Under the pieces are notes generated by a model. That model was not told where the DNA came from. It searched no databases and saw only the letters and a list, made by a program, of their open reading frames with translations. This document shows positions 33,251 to 45,033 of a DNA stretch of 64,000 nt, piece after piece. Every line of letters begins with the position of its first letter. Position 1 is the first letter of the stretch. Both the position numbers and the translations under genes were made by a program. Source of the DNA: Boesenbergia rotunda (taxonomy: Eukaryota > Streptophyta > Magnoliopsida > Zingiberales > Zingiberaceae); assembly GCA_024364735.1 (NCBI GenBank), contig JAGFNQ010002318.1, forward strand, positions 1 through 64,000. The letters run 5' to 3'.

Positions 33251-33663
33251 TCAACATCAAATCCAAAAACTAACCAATATATCATGCTAAAAATCATGGA
33301 AATCATAAGGAACTATTATACCATAGGTGAGGGAGTCTTACTTTGGGGTTTCTTGATTTTTCACCTTGATTATAGAGAATCAAAAGAACTCCTTAGACCT
33401 TAAGTCGAACTCCTTAGACCTTAAGTCACCTCTAGCCCTTGTAACCTTGGGAACCCTTTAGATCTTGGAGATGAGACCCTCTTGTGAAGCTTTTCCAAGG
33501 TAAATCTCCTCTTGAGATTTTCGGCTAGAATGAGGGAGGAAGAAAGAAACTCCCAAACCCCCTCTTTATAGCACATTAAGGAGGGTAAGTGAAGAGTCAT
33601 GGTGTCTCTTCCTCTTCCCCTAAGCCTAACCAAACTCCATTTCATTTCCTCATAGAAATCCCT

Positions 33664-33735
33664 TGCTAGGTGAGTTGGTTAGAGCATGCATGGTTATATA
33701 AGAGGTCCAAGGTTCAAATCCTTGGTGCATGCATT
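33664..33735 (+). other. tRNA-like sequence inside H
   Basis: TAGGTGAGTTGGTTAGAGC resembles a D-arm with A box, and CAAGG-TTCAAAT-CCTTG is a perfect T-arm with a near-consensus B box (GGTTCAAATCC). The acceptor and anticodon stems do not fold convincingly, so it is a tRNA-derived relic rather than a working gene. Confidence 0.5.
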
Positions 33736-34201
33736 AATTTTTCATTTTATTTTTATTTTATTTTTTCTAATATTCGAAAATCCCCTAAAAATTCCCCCAT
33801 AATTATGTTAATATTTCTCATTAAAACCCCTTTATATTTCTATAAATTTTTACCTAAAATTCATCAATAATCATGGTACTAGAAAGCCCATATAAGGCCC
33901 ATTAGTGCCTAACTTCTCAATTTAAATAGGAAACCATGCTAAAACTCACCCATAATCATACTAATATTCCTAATTAAAATCTATTTATATTTATATTAAA
34001 TTCTACCTAAAATCCACTAATAATCATGGTACTAGAAAAGCCCATATAAGGCCCATTAGTATTTAGTTTCTCAATTTAAATGAGAAAAATCATAGATTTC
34101 TAGGCTAAGGTTTGTACTAATATTTCTAGGTCCCTCGGAAAATTATCTAGACATGCTTAATATTTTAAGAAAATATTAAGAGAATTTTCCGGGTCGTTAC
34201 A

Positions 34202-34756
34202 TATAGGCCCTATGAGTTAGATCCTGGAGAGAGCGCGGATCCTGATGCTTGTGGAGTCCCTAAAGGGACGCTTCACACTCTTTCATGGAAGAGTCGATCT
34301 GTGCATTGCTCGCTCTTAGATAGAGACTCTGGAGGTCACTTTTTGATACTTGTCATGCACGGAGGCGGAGAAGGCAAAGCTGGCTGCCTATCACCTGCAT
34401 GACTAGGTCATCACCTGGTGGAACATGCACAGCACGCTGATCTGGGAGCATCACATTACTTAAGCTGCATTCAGAGAGGCTTTCGAGAGAAAGTACTTCC
34501 CAGTAGCATTCCGAATGGCATGACACTAGGAGTTCCTAAGTCTCCAGTAGGGAGACCGAACAGTCATGGGGTACGATGTACAATTCAACCGTTTAGCTGA
34601 GTTCTGCCCACAGGTGGTCGCAGATGATAGTAAGCACATGCTTCAGTTCACCCAAGGCTTTGCTGGCTACATCGAAATCCGTTTGTCGAGTCTCGCACTG
34701 ATGTCTTACCGGGAGGTGCTTGACCAATCTCTTCTTATCGAAAGGACCAAGCAAAG
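34202..34756 (+). pseudogene. gag: Gypsy gag remnant, second part (Tekay/Del-like)
   Basis: After the second TATAG the remnant continues. An open piece 34566-34772 encodes YDVQFNRLAEFCPQVVADD, then HMLQFTQGF and LIERTK, which is the conserved core of plant chromovirus Gag (retrotransposon gag domain). Upstream frames have many stops. No pol seen; the rest is replaced by element M after CAAAG. Confidence 0.68.
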
Positions 34757-35103
34757 TGTAGGTCTCGTGTAGGCCGGCTAGAGGGGGATGAATAGTCATG
34801 CATATTAAATGCTAGATCTTTTACTAACTCTTTGCAAAGATAATAGATTAGTTTAAGTAGTTATAACAATAAATAAAATCAACAACTTAAAAATAAAATA
34901 AGTAAGAGGCTCAGACAATAGGATTTACTTGGTTGCAACCGGAAAGGTTGTTAATCCAAGGTAATAGCAGCGCACCAGAAAAATATCCTTTATTGTAGGT
35001 GGAGAAGGCTCTTACAATCTTAAAAAATTACCATGGGGTACTTACAATCTAGGACCTAATTTAACCTGATTGATCGCATCTAAACTACCTTGAGATACTT
35101 ACA

Positions 35104-36429
35104 ATCTCCCCCTTTTTATATGCATCAATCCAAGTTAAGTTAGAGGTAAACACAATTAAAAAAACAAATAATATTGTTTAAGTAAAAAAATAAAATATGT
35201 AATTAAGTATAAGAAATAATGCAATTAAATTTCAAATTGACCTCCCTCTTAACTTAATCTTCACTACTATCCCCCTTTGATCACATAAAAAAATAGAGTA
35301 AAAAAAATCATGAATAGTAAAAAACTTTTTAAGGGGTAAATAAACAAACAATTTCATTATAAAAATTGATAATTTATGAAAGTTATTTTCAAAATTAGAT
35401 TTCAGCTTTAGAAAATTTTGATAATTTTTTTCAATGTTAAAAATAGAACTTACAAATCTCAAAAAATTGGAATTATTAGAAATAATTTTCTAGGTATTTA
35501 TAAAATTAAAAACATAATTTTTGATTGAAAGTTCATAAATGATTATCTAATTGTTAGAAAATTCTCAAAAATTTTGTCAAAGTGTCAAATACATAAATTC
35601 AACACAATAAACATTTTTAGAATAAAATAAATTTTCTATGTATCAAAAAAAATAATTTTTATTATAGAATTTATAATTTTTTATTTTAAAAAAATCTTCA
35701 AAAGTTTTCCCAATGGTCAAATATAAAGTACACATTCCAAAAAAATTGGACTTTTCAAAAAATTATTTTCTAAGTATTTATAAAATTGAAAATTAAATAT
35801 TTGAAAGGAATTTCATAAAAATTCATTAATTATTAAAAAATTCTGAAAAAATTTCAATGAGTGGACAAAGTCTTTGTCTATCATAGAAAAATTTGAAACA
35901 AATTTAAAAAATTTTGAAAAAATTTCAATGAGTGGACAAAGTCTTTGTCTATCATTACTTTTGAAGATTTTTTTTAATTAATTGAAATTCTAAAAATAAT
36001 TTATTCAATTCTATCAAAAAATCTAAATTATAGTATGCAAATAATTTCAATAGGATAAATAAGATTTTGAAATCCAACACAAGTTTCTACCTATTGGATT
36101 TATCAAAAATTTAGTTGGAACATAATTTTTGGATATTTTTATGATTTGGCCCTTATAATTCTTTAAATACTAGTTAAGTCCTCCATAGTACCTAATATTC
36201 TTTATAGGAGAAAAAAACATTCAAGCATGCAAAATCTTTTTCTAATTTCTTTATCTGTTCTTTCAGTTTTGCATTTTCATTTCTTAATTGATCATATAGT
36301 TTTATAGGACATGCAAGGGATAACTTCTTTTTCAATTATATATTTTTAATCTAAATTTACAATAAAAAAATCCTAAGAATGGACCTTATTCCAAAATGTA
36401 ATTTGTCAGGAAGAACTTTGCATACCTCA
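35104..36429 (-). other. AT-rich interior of M
   Basis: No gene seen. It includes a duplicated segment with AAATTTCAATGAGTGGACAA (35851 and 35922, about 70 bases apart). After the PPT, CATCAATCCAAGTTAAGTTA could be the internal arm of the PPT hairpin. Confidence 0.65.
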
Positions 36430-37340
36430 CTTATCATATTATCGTGTTCGAAACTAGATGCTCCCCCTTCATCATTGCTTTGTCGTCCTCTTCATGATGA
36501 CTTGCCATAAGTGCAAGTCTGGCGTAAGCCTCGATCTCAGATTCTTCTGATGATAAGTTATCCTATGTCGCTTTCAAGTTATTGTGCTTGGACTTGTTTT
36601 CTTTCTATATATGCTATTTCTGCTTCATCGTCTGAAGATTTCGTATCTGGTTTGACCTCCCTCGTGTTTAGGGAAATATTATCCATTTTTTCTTTTCTAG
36701 ACCCTGTACATCGAGACTTATGTAACTCAAATGTGAAAAATATATCTTCTAAGGTACTTACCTCAAGGTCTTTAAATATGTAGTAGGCATCTACTATCTA
36801 CTATTGGCATATACTCTTGAGTTCTAGGAAAGACGTTGAGTGCATAACAGATTGAGTCTTGATTTGTTACTAATTCACCGAGGTTAGTAAGCCCGGTGAT
36901 TAACTCCTTGATCTTCACATGAAGTTGGGCCACCGTTTCTCTTTCTTTCATCCGGAGGTTTGTCAGCTAGTTTCAGAGGATGTCCCGTCTTGCTAGCTTA
37001 ACCTTTGATATACCTTTGTGAAGCTCCAGGAACTTCTCCCGAAATTCTTTTGCTGATGTGTAATTGTTGATCCGATTGACTTCCTGAGCAGGTAACACGG
37101 TTAACAGATGAAACTCTGCTTTTCCATTAACTACGAAGTCGGATTGTTCCTTCTTTATCTAGAGGTGTTCTTCTTTATCTTCAGGTGTACAAATCCATTT
37201 TTCATTATTAATAATAAATCAAAGTCGGTTTTGAAAAGACCTCCATTCGACATTTCCACATCGCAAACTCCCCCTCAAACTTTAGTGGGTGGATTGTCAA
37301 CCCAATCATTGTCTTGTTGCTTTAGGCAGTGGTTAGTCCT
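36430..37340 (-). pseudogene. gag: gag remnant of M
   Basis: Conceptual minus-strand reading in several frames gives WKCRMEVFSKP, SAKEFREKFLELHKG, LARRDI and TVAQLHVKIKELITGL, which line up with the Gag capsid domain of A and C. Many stops and shifts. No zinc knuckle found. Confidence 0.65.
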
Positions 37341-37353
37341 CTTGAAGTGGTTA

Positions 37354-37366
37354 GGCTCTGATACCA
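37354..37366 (-). promoter_or_regulatory. Primer binding site of M
   Basis: GGCTCTGATACCA, the reverse complement of TGGTATCAGAGCC. Confidence 0.88.
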
Positions 37367-37368
37367 AT

Positions 37369-38159
37369 TGTAGATCCTGTCCAGGCTAGCTAAATGGGGG
37401 GGGGTGAATAGTCTTATAAATTAAACACTAAATCTTTTGCTAACTCTTTGTAAAAATAACATATTAGTTTAAGCAGTTATAACGATAAGCAACATCAACA
37501 ACTTAAAAATAAAACAAGACACTCACACAATAGGATTTACTTGGTTGCAACTGGGGAAGTTGCTAATACAAGGCAATAGTAGCACACTAGAAGAATCTCC
37601 TTTGTTGTAGGTGGAGAAGCCTCTTGCAATCTTGGAAAGCTCACAAAAAGTCTAAGAAAATGATTACCAGTTATTGTATTATCTTCCTAGCTCTATGGTC
37701 TATTTATAGCCCAAAAACTGATATAATTGTCGTATTGATGTGGACTTAAGGCGCCTTAGTTGTGATCTGAGATGCCTCAATTGGATAAGAATTTATTCAC
37801 GGCGCAATGGTAACTGCTGATAACTTTTCAGTCTGAGGCGACTCAGTTCAGACATGAGGCCCCTCAAGTTGTAACTGAGGCACCTTAGTTCAGTTCTTGT
37901 GTAGAACTGATTGCTCAACTAAGGTGCCTCCCAAGGCAACTGAGGCACCTTAGTTGACCACGAGGTTAAAGTCAACAATCACGTTGACTTTTTCGTCTTT
38001 CGTCCGCTTGGGTGACTAATTAAAGTTAGGCTCACTTGAACCTGACTCTAGCTTTTCGTCTCTAACGGTCTTCCTCCCAGGCTTTTTGTCCCTCGGACAT
38101 TGCGCATGCCCTTCTCGTCTACCAGTGTACTCTTCCATAGTCTTTACTTCCCTCCGATG
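37369..38159 (-). repeat. 5' LTR of M, truncated
   Basis: Contains a family-specific array of AAGGCGCCTTAG and TGAGGCACCTTAG-type palindromes (37740-37960), followed in minus-strand sense by a CTATAAATAG TATA box (37690-37705). Cut by K. Confidence 0.8.
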
Positions 38160-39098
38160 TGTTGGTACTTCGGTTAGTTTTGATGTGATCAACTAGGTTA
38201 AGTTAGGTCCTATGTTTTCTAATCCCTCTGCTACGTGTGTAGGATCTTAGGTACGGAGGAAGTCAAGCGTAAGATATAGCAGACGAGAAGGATTGTGTGG
38301 GGAAGTAAGCCGACGGGCTCGGTTCAATCCGAGGGACGTGGAAGCTGCGGAAGAGTACGTCGGTAGATCAAGAAGGATGTGTGTGATGTCCGAGGGACTG
38401 GAAGCTGGGAGGAAGCACGCTCGAGGGGTGAAAGGCCGGAGTCAGTTCGGGTGAGCCTAACTCCGGTTGGCCGGAAATCACCATGAAGACGAAGAACCAA
38501 AAGGCTGGTCAGTTTGACTATGTCAAACCAGGCGCCCGATTCAATATCAGGCGCCCGTATCTACTCGGGCGCCCGATATATCAAGCGCCCCGAGAGGGCT
38601 AAGTCAACGAGCTACTGCCGAAGACTGATGATAGCGGGAAACCCAAACTAGATCGGGCGGCCGATCACTTGGATATCACAGCAGCGAAGTCTCGAGTAGA
38701 AGATAAAGTTTTAATTAAACTTTATATCTTAAAGGATAAAACCTTAACCGTTAATCAGATCCAATGGTTACAGTTTAATCCCATCCAAGATCAACCGTCC
38801 AGATTACATCCATGGATCAACGACCAAGAGAAAATTCATCAACAATCAACGATCCAGATTTATTTTCTTAGGCTATAAATAGGCTTAGAATTTTAGCTTT
38901 AGAAATCAATTCATTCACTTGTAAAATCTCTAAAGTCTAGCGTTCTTTTGTTGTAAGGCTTCTTCTCCATAATGAGATTTTTGTTGAGCGTATACTGCCT
39001 TGGAAGCAACGTTCTTAGTTGCGACCAAGTTCCTTTTTAAAAGATGAGTGCTTCCACTTTATTTTTTTATAACCGTCTATTCACCCCCCTCTAGCCGA
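38160..39098 (+). repeat. Element K: LTR piece of another Sirevirus-like family
   Basis: Starts TGTTGGTACTTCGG and stops at CTCTAGCCGA, where J begins, so J landed near the LTR end. Contains GGCGCCCGAT-type blocks (38530-38600), a CTATAAATAGG TATA box (38873-38883) and the usual TTCACCCCCC end segment. The 38669-38878 open frame is not a gene. Confidence 0.8.
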
Positions 39099-40355
39099 TG
39101 TTGGTGCCGGAAGCACCAGATTGAAGATAGTTTTGATAATGACAAAGGGTTCAAAGTTAAGTATATGTTGTTATCTAATGGATCTACCAAGTGTGTAGGA
39201 AAGTCCTAGTTCACCTAGGCACGAAGTCTTGACCTGCAGGGTTGAGCAAGAAGTCCGGGTCTAGGACTGGGCAAGAAGTCCTGGTTGTGGACTGGGCAAT
39301 GAAGTCCTGATCTAGATGATTGGCCAGAAGTCTTAGCCGACCGAGAGTTGCAGACAGAAGTAGAGGCGGGTCGAGGAACGGACGTCTTGAGATCCGGCAG
39401 TCTCGGAGGCCGAGCAAAAGTCCAACCGGAGGAGCCAATTGGCAAAAGATAACTTCTCCTGAGAGGAGTAGGTGAGGACGCGTTCCCCGAAAGAGGGAAC
39501 AGTAGGTGTCAATTCAACCTAGGGTTTCACTTTGAAATCCAAAGTTAGAACCAAGTCAGGTCCGGCTGTGATTGATTTCAATTATTTATAATATATATTA
39601 TTTTTTTGGACTAACCCTAGTTGTAAGAGTGAAGAGGTCTTTACCACTGCATCCCAGGAGCCTGAGAAGAGTCAGGCGCTCGGGAAGCCAGGCGCCTGCT
39701 AGGTATCAGGCGCCCCAGATGGCTATTTCCAACGAGGGGAGTTGGCTGAGCTGGCAGGTAGCCACGTCAGCAACTCAGGCGCTCGTGAGTCATCAGGCGT
39801 CCCAGCGAACCTAGGCACCCAAGAACAGAACATAGGTGTTTGGCCGAGTCTGCGGATAGGGACGCGCCGGATCCGCGACACGTGTCAGGCGCCCCACAAG
39901 GCTCAGGCGCTCGAGAACCCTATATAAAAGGGGCTTTACCCCTTTCTTTCCAGCATCAATTCATTCCAATGTAAAGAAGCTTTCTCGCAACTCAAGCACG
40001 CCAACGCTCTTCAAAATTCTTCTGTGCTTGAGTTCGTCCGCGCCGCAAATGATCAAGATCGTTGACACGCCATCCAAGATAGTCTACAATCCTTCCAGTG
40101 TCGTCGGTATTGTTTATTTCATTGTTTAAAATTATGTACTCAAATATCTATAAAACTTTTGCGACATATAGAATTGCCTAACGAAAACGGTCAAGGATCG
40201 TGGGCCTTGGAGTAGGAGCCGTTAAAGACTCCGAACCAAGTAAAATGAAAACTTGTTAGCGTTGTGATTTTTTTTCTTCTGTTGCGTTCTGACTTTTTTC
40301 GAAAAATTTTACGTAATCGCTATTCACCCCCCCTACCACTTACAACGATCCCACA
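39099..40355 (+). repeat. 5' LTR of J
   Basis: TGTTGGTGCCGG to CGATCCCACA, 1257 bases. Hairpin units at 39200-39330, CAGGCGC/GGCGCC array at 39672-39910, TATA box TATATAAAAG at 39921-39930. Confidence 0.92.
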
Positions 40356-40370
40356 AGTGGTATCAGAGCG
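40356..40370 (+). promoter_or_regulatory. Primer binding site of J
   Basis: AGTGGTATCAGAGCG directly follows the LTR. Confidence 0.92.
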
Positions 40371-40590
40371 GATTGCTCAACCTGGGTGAAATCGCCAACT
40401 GAGCAGTTTTTCGGATTTTTTTTGTTCATTTTTTGAAAAAAATTATTATATTTTATTTTTCTTTGTTCTTCAAGGTTGGTGCAGCACCACTCGAATTGTT
40501 CTTATGCTTTTTTGCATACCGCACTACTATAATCTAAGACAAAGTCTTGGAACGAGTTTTTTGTTTTTGTTTATTTTTTAGGAATTCTCA

Positions 40591-42252
40591 ATGGTCATCC
40601 AAGAAGGCTATAGTACCGCGCGTCCTCCTCTATTATCCGGTGAGAAGTTTTCCTACTGGAAGAGCAGAATGGAGGTCCACCTGAAAACACAGGTGAAAAT
40701 GTGGATTATCATCCAGTCTGGACTGGAAATCCCCAAAATTGTGCAAGGAGAAATCCAAGGGTACTCTGAGTGGGACGCCTCACTCAAGAAGAAGATGGAA
40801 GCGGACGCAAAAGCCACTCAAACTCTCCAGTGTGGACTGACGAAGGAAGAACTCAACCACGTCGGCCCATTCAATAGTGCCAAGGAACTGTGGAGTATGT
40901 TGATCGAGTTGCACGAGGGGATGTCAGACACAAGAATCAGCAAGAGAGATCCCCTCCTCAACAAATTATATACGATCAAAATGCAAGACTGTGAAATAGC
41001 CTCTCAACTACACGCAAGAATCCAAGAAATCATGAACGGTCTACATGATAGGTCACAAGGTAGAAAACCATGATCTAATCCGGTATACCTTAAACTCATT
41101 CCCAAGAAATTCTTAGTGGGCATCGATGGTAGATGCTTACAAAGTTTCTAGAAATCTTTCAGAGATTAAATTAAATGAATTATTCTCTGAATTATAACTA
41201 CACGAACAAACTAACGCCTTAATGGTCGAGAAAGAGTTAGCTCTTTTTGCAGGTAAAGCCTCTACAAAACAAAAGAAGTGCAATCAATTCCTGAGTCAAA
41301 CTCCAACTCAGAGTCTAATGTCGACGGAATTAACTATCCAGAACTGGTTCGATTGGCTCGAAGTCAGTACAAAATGATCAAGGGGCAAATGAAGAAGAAG
41401 AAGATGAACCAGAAGAAGGATGATCCAACCGAACCGTCTACCAGCCAAAAAGCCAAGACTGAAGTCACCTGTTATGGATGCAACAAGAAGGGCCACTACA
41501 AGTCGGAGTGTCCCAGCTTGAAGGACAACAAGAAGAACCAGAGGAAGAAAGCGTTCAAAGCTACGTGGGGTGAATCCTCTTCAGAAGAAGAAGACGAAAT
41601 ACCACATGCCAACCTCCTTGCACTGACTGCTTCAGAGAACCTCGACACCGAATCGAAGTCAGAAACAGAAGAGAACGTCGGCACCGGAAGACTTTCAATT
41701 TCGAAAGACGGGCAAATAATGGTAAGAGGTTACCCTGAATCTAAATTGTATGATTTAATATCTTATTTATCTCGTAAGTTGGCCAAAGCCAACGTTAGGG
41801 TCGAGTCCCTCCGACAGGAAGTCAAAATCCTAAAAGAGGGAGTCAACTCTAATCCCATAACTGAACCCGTTCAGGAAGGAACCTCCACTCAAGCCCAAAT
41901 ACTTGAGGAGGATAATTCCTCCTTGAAAAATCAAGTTAAGGAACTAAGAGTTGCTTTGGAACGATTTTCTTTGGGTTCCAAGAATCTTGACATGATTCTT
42001 GGGAAGCAAAAATTAGTTTTGAACCGATCTGGACTTGGTTACCGAACCAACTCACGATATAGATCATACTACTCTATAGTGAACCCAACTAGAACTCGAG
42101 CCCAAGCATGGGTCCCCAAATTATGCTTGACAAATCAAGCCGAACCGAACCAATATTGGATCCCCAAGGATAAGATTCACATCTTGCCTAATCCATACCA
42201 AGGCTTTTGTCCAGGGGAAGCCAATATAAAAACCCTTTTTATAATTAGATAA
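40591..42252 (+). pseudogene. gag: gag of J (frame broken in the middle)
   Basis: Starts MVIQEGYSTARPPLLSGEKF. The first open piece ends at 41073 after small deletions near 41055; 41074-41277 has stops; the second piece 41278-42252 holds the acidic linker, the zinc knuckle CYGCNKKGHYKSEC, the coiled coil, LERFSLGSKNLDMILG and the terminal motif WIPKDKIHILPNPYQGF..FIIR-stop. The same ending in A shows where family A Gag should stop. Same role as the Gag of A. Confidence 0.88.
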
Positions 42253-43543
42253 ATTTTTTTCCTGTTTAATTTTTTTTGTTTGATGCTTATTTTTATTTTC
42301 TGCAAAATATCATGCTTAGACATAGGATTGGTTAGATAAGGATCTGACTTAACTGGAACTTGCATAACCTAGTATTAGGATGGGGCAAGATGATAGTACG
42401 TTAGGGAAACTTGTCTAAAAAGTCAGGTAGGGTAAGGCGTACCCTATTTGGCCCTATTAGTCAGGTGGAACTAACCGAAGCTACCTCGCCAAATCCTCAA
42501 CTAGTTAGACCAGGATTTCTCAATAAGTAATTTAAGAATAAAGTTTCTTTAAAAGGCTTTGTCTAGAAAAGGGTTGATGATCCAATAAGGCTACGACCAA
42601 AGAAGGCCTCTCTGCCTCGCAAAGACCTGGAAGAATATTATCGAAATTTATTTTCAACTTATTAATTGTTAAACCCAAATCTAACACAAGTTTCAATTAA
42701 ATCATAGAGTTAACATAAAACCAAGATAAAATTAATACATCTCACAAAACAGTTAAAGATACCTGTTTTGTCACTTAGAAATGGGTGTGATGACTAGGAT
42801 CTAACAATATAGTCCAACCCAACCAAATCAATTAAATTTTACCCCCAATATACATTTAATCAAATTTACAAATTTAACTTAAATTTAATTTAAAAATCAA
42901 ATTAACATTTTTAAAATTCAACTTAATAATTTTTCAAAATTAAATTTAATATTTTTAAAATTCAACTTAATGTTTTCAAAATTAAATTTAACATTTTTAA
43001 AATTCAACTTAATTAAATTTAACATTTTTAAAATTCAACTTAATAATTTTTCAAAATTAAATTTAACATTTTTAAAATTCAACTTAATAATTTTTCAAAA
43101 TTAAATTTAACATTTTTAAAATTCAAATATAACTTAATATTTTCAAAATTAAAATTTAACTTAATATTTTTAAAATTCAAATTTAACTTAATAATTTTTC
43201 AAAATTAAATTTAACATTTTTAAAATTCAAATTTAAGTTAATATTTTTAAAAATTCAAATTTAACTTAATATTTTTAAAAATTCAAATTTAACTTAATAT
43301 TTTCAAAATTCAATTTAACTTAATTCAATATTTTTAAAATTCAATTTAACTTAATAATGTCAAAATTCAATTTAACTTAATTCAATATTTTCAAAATTCT
43401 ATTTAACTCAATTTTCAAAAATTCAATTTAAAGGTTTTCAAAATTCAAGCTTACTAAACTCAATTAACAAACTTCAATTCAAATTAACCCTTAAAATCAC
43501 TTAGGCTTTGATCGAACAATTTAACCCCGGTCAAACTAAGGTC
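42253..43543 (+). repeat. Conserved spacer then AT-rich tandem array in J
   Basis: 42370-42640 matches the gag-pol spacer of A and G; CATCTCAC (42738-42745) faces GTGTGATG (42785-42792). From about 42880 to 43440 there are many units of about 38 bases built on AAATTTAACATTTTTAAAAT and TTCAACTTAATAATTTTTC. No gene seen. Confidence 0.78.
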
Positions 43544-43700
43544 AAATCGGGCGCCCGAGAGCTTCACGGGCGCCCAACACTTTCCCGGCGTACAAGGCAG
43601 TCAAAACTGCCATGCCTGAGCAAACTGAGCTCAGGCGCCCGAGACTGTCTCGGGCGCCTCATATCTGCCACAGGTGCGGTAGGGTGCTCACGGGCGCTCG
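43544..43700 (+). repeat. Internal GGGCGCCC palindrome array of J
   Basis: GGGCGCCCGAGAG..CACGGGCGCCC, AGGCGCCCGAGACTGTCTCG followed by GGCGCCT, and CGGGCGCTCGGG. Same unit type as the J LTR, but located ahead of the env-like gene. Confidence 0.87.
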
Positions 43701-43708
43701 GGAAGGGC

Positions 43709-43715
43709 TATATAA
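43709..43715 (+). promoter_or_regulatory. TATA box of the env-like gene in J
   Basis: TATATAA in GGGCTATATAAGCCC, directly after the palindrome array and about 105 bases before the ATG. The context closely resembles the LTR promoters. Confidence 0.7.
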
Positions 43716-43819
43716 GCCCTTGCCCATGGCACCCATTCCACAACCAACTCAATCCACTTCCTCCCTTCTAAGAGCACTTCCAAGCATCCCAAGTCCTCCT
43801 CTCCTCTTCCTCTCCTACA

Positions 43820-45033
43820 ATGCCTCCTCGGTACGATTTTCAAAATTAATTATTCTTTTTTTACCTTATTATTAATTATTTCAATTGTTGATCATTATTA
43901 GCAAATGTCGTCCTGTTGAGACCGACCCTGGTACCAAACCTAGCCCTGGCCTTAGGTTTCATACACTAGCTCTTTTCAATAAATTTGCTACCACTACTTA
44001 TAAACCCATAAACACCTACTATCTGAATAGGGGATTCTTTACTCAATCCTGTCCTACAGCTATTGACATCATTACCTACTACCAACTAGAATGACTAGTA
44101 TACTGTAATCATTCTATTAACGTGACTTTGTGTGTCGAGTTTTATAACAACTTGGTCAAAGTGGATGATTTCTGCTACCATACTCATATTCAGACCCTTC
44201 CACTTACCTTTTCTCTTACTAGATTTTTTGGACTACAACTCTCTCAGTCCACCTTCTCTTGTTATCCTCCTAAGGATCTTCCCTTTCCTGCCCCTTACTC
44301 TCACATTACCCTTGACCTTCTTCACTCTTATTTTTTCAGACGTGAGAGAGATTCAACGGTTCAGAATTTTTGATCCGTGGATCTACGCATCCAGGACTAC
44401 GCCCTCTATCGAGTCTTGGTTCGCTGCATTCATCCCCTGACTTCGCGGGATGTAGCGGTTATGCGTCCCTTTCACTCATTCCTGCTTTACACGATGATCC
44501 ATCATCTGGACATAGACATCGGTCTACATATGTTCCAGACGATCATCTATGCGTCTACCATCTCCACTCACTCTAGAGTGTGGACCCCCTACTGCCACAT
44601 CCTGACCACAGTCTTTCACCATTATGGTCATGATGTTTCTGTCGGAGAGTTCATCACGATGACTGAGTTTGAAGAACTAGGAATTAGGAACTTTTTCCTA
44701 GCCGCTGTAGATATTTCGGCCACCGGGGTCATATCTTGGAGATGACGAGGTGCTCCACCCCAGATCGACTCAGACGATGAGGTGGATGTCGATGTAGTCA
44801 ATCTCGCCGCCGAGATCGAGAAGCAGCTAAGAGAGTCTCCACCACCACCCCCTCCGATGACTACGGACCAGCGCCTCACACGGATAGATATGGAGGTTAA
44901 TAGTCTTCGAGAGGAGATGGAGGCTCATCACATTGAGCACATGGACACCCATCAGGCTCGACATGACGAGTGGCAGATCAGGCCCGACATGATGAGAAGC
45001 TCGCAGCGGACCAGGCCCGACATGAGGAGATAA
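43820..45033 (+). pseudogene. Env-like position gene of J, two exons, three TGA stops
   Basis: Exon 1 ATGCCTCCTCG (43820-43830), intron 43831-43901 (GTACG..ATTAG), exon 2 from 43902 gives M-P-P-R-K-C-R-P-V-E. Exon 2 stays in one frame to the stop at 45031-45033, interrupted only by TGA at 44092, 44371 and 44743. Shared with B: EFYNNL, TSRDVAVM..FHSFLLYTM, LDIDIG, HDVSVGEF, LGIRNFF. The C-terminal part is acidic, then a PPPPPP run, then a coiled-coil-like stretch. Function unknown; uncharacterised plant retrotransposon protein. No clear signal peptide, so 'env-like' refers to position only. Confidence 0.75.
43831..43901 (+). other. Intron in the env-like gene of J
   Basis: 71 bases, GTACG donor, T-rich interior, CATTATTAG acceptor. 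Phase 2 after the third codon, identical to B. Confidence 0.75.

Larger units (their letters stand above)
30475..34201 (-). mobile_element. Element H: 3.7-kb solo LTR, gypsy type
   Basis: Begins TGTAACGCCC and ends GGGTCGTTACA with perfect TATAG on both sides (30470-30474 and 34202-34206). The two ends are not copies of each other and no internal genes or primer site are seen, so this is a single LTR left by recombination. Orientation minus is inferred from the TGTAACGACCC start typical of Tekay/Del-like LTRs. Confidence 0.78.
34757..38159 (-). mobile_element. Element M: degraded minus-strand copia element
   Basis: Left LTR remnant 34757-35103 starts TGTAGGTCTCG and meets a reversed PPT (ATCTCCCCCTTTTT, 35104-35117); the right LTR starts at 37369 after a reversed primer site and runs at least to 38159, where K begins. 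The start of both LTR copies shares ATGAATAGTC / GTGAATAGTC and CTAACTCTTTG. Internal region about 2.3 kb, gag only. Confidence 0.75.

Noticed and set aside
33664..33735. Functional tRNA gene
   Set aside because: Only D- and T-arms fold; acceptor and anticodon stems are not convincing.
38669..38878. 69-residue open frame in K
   Set aside because: Inside an LTR upstream of its TATA box, with no domain.
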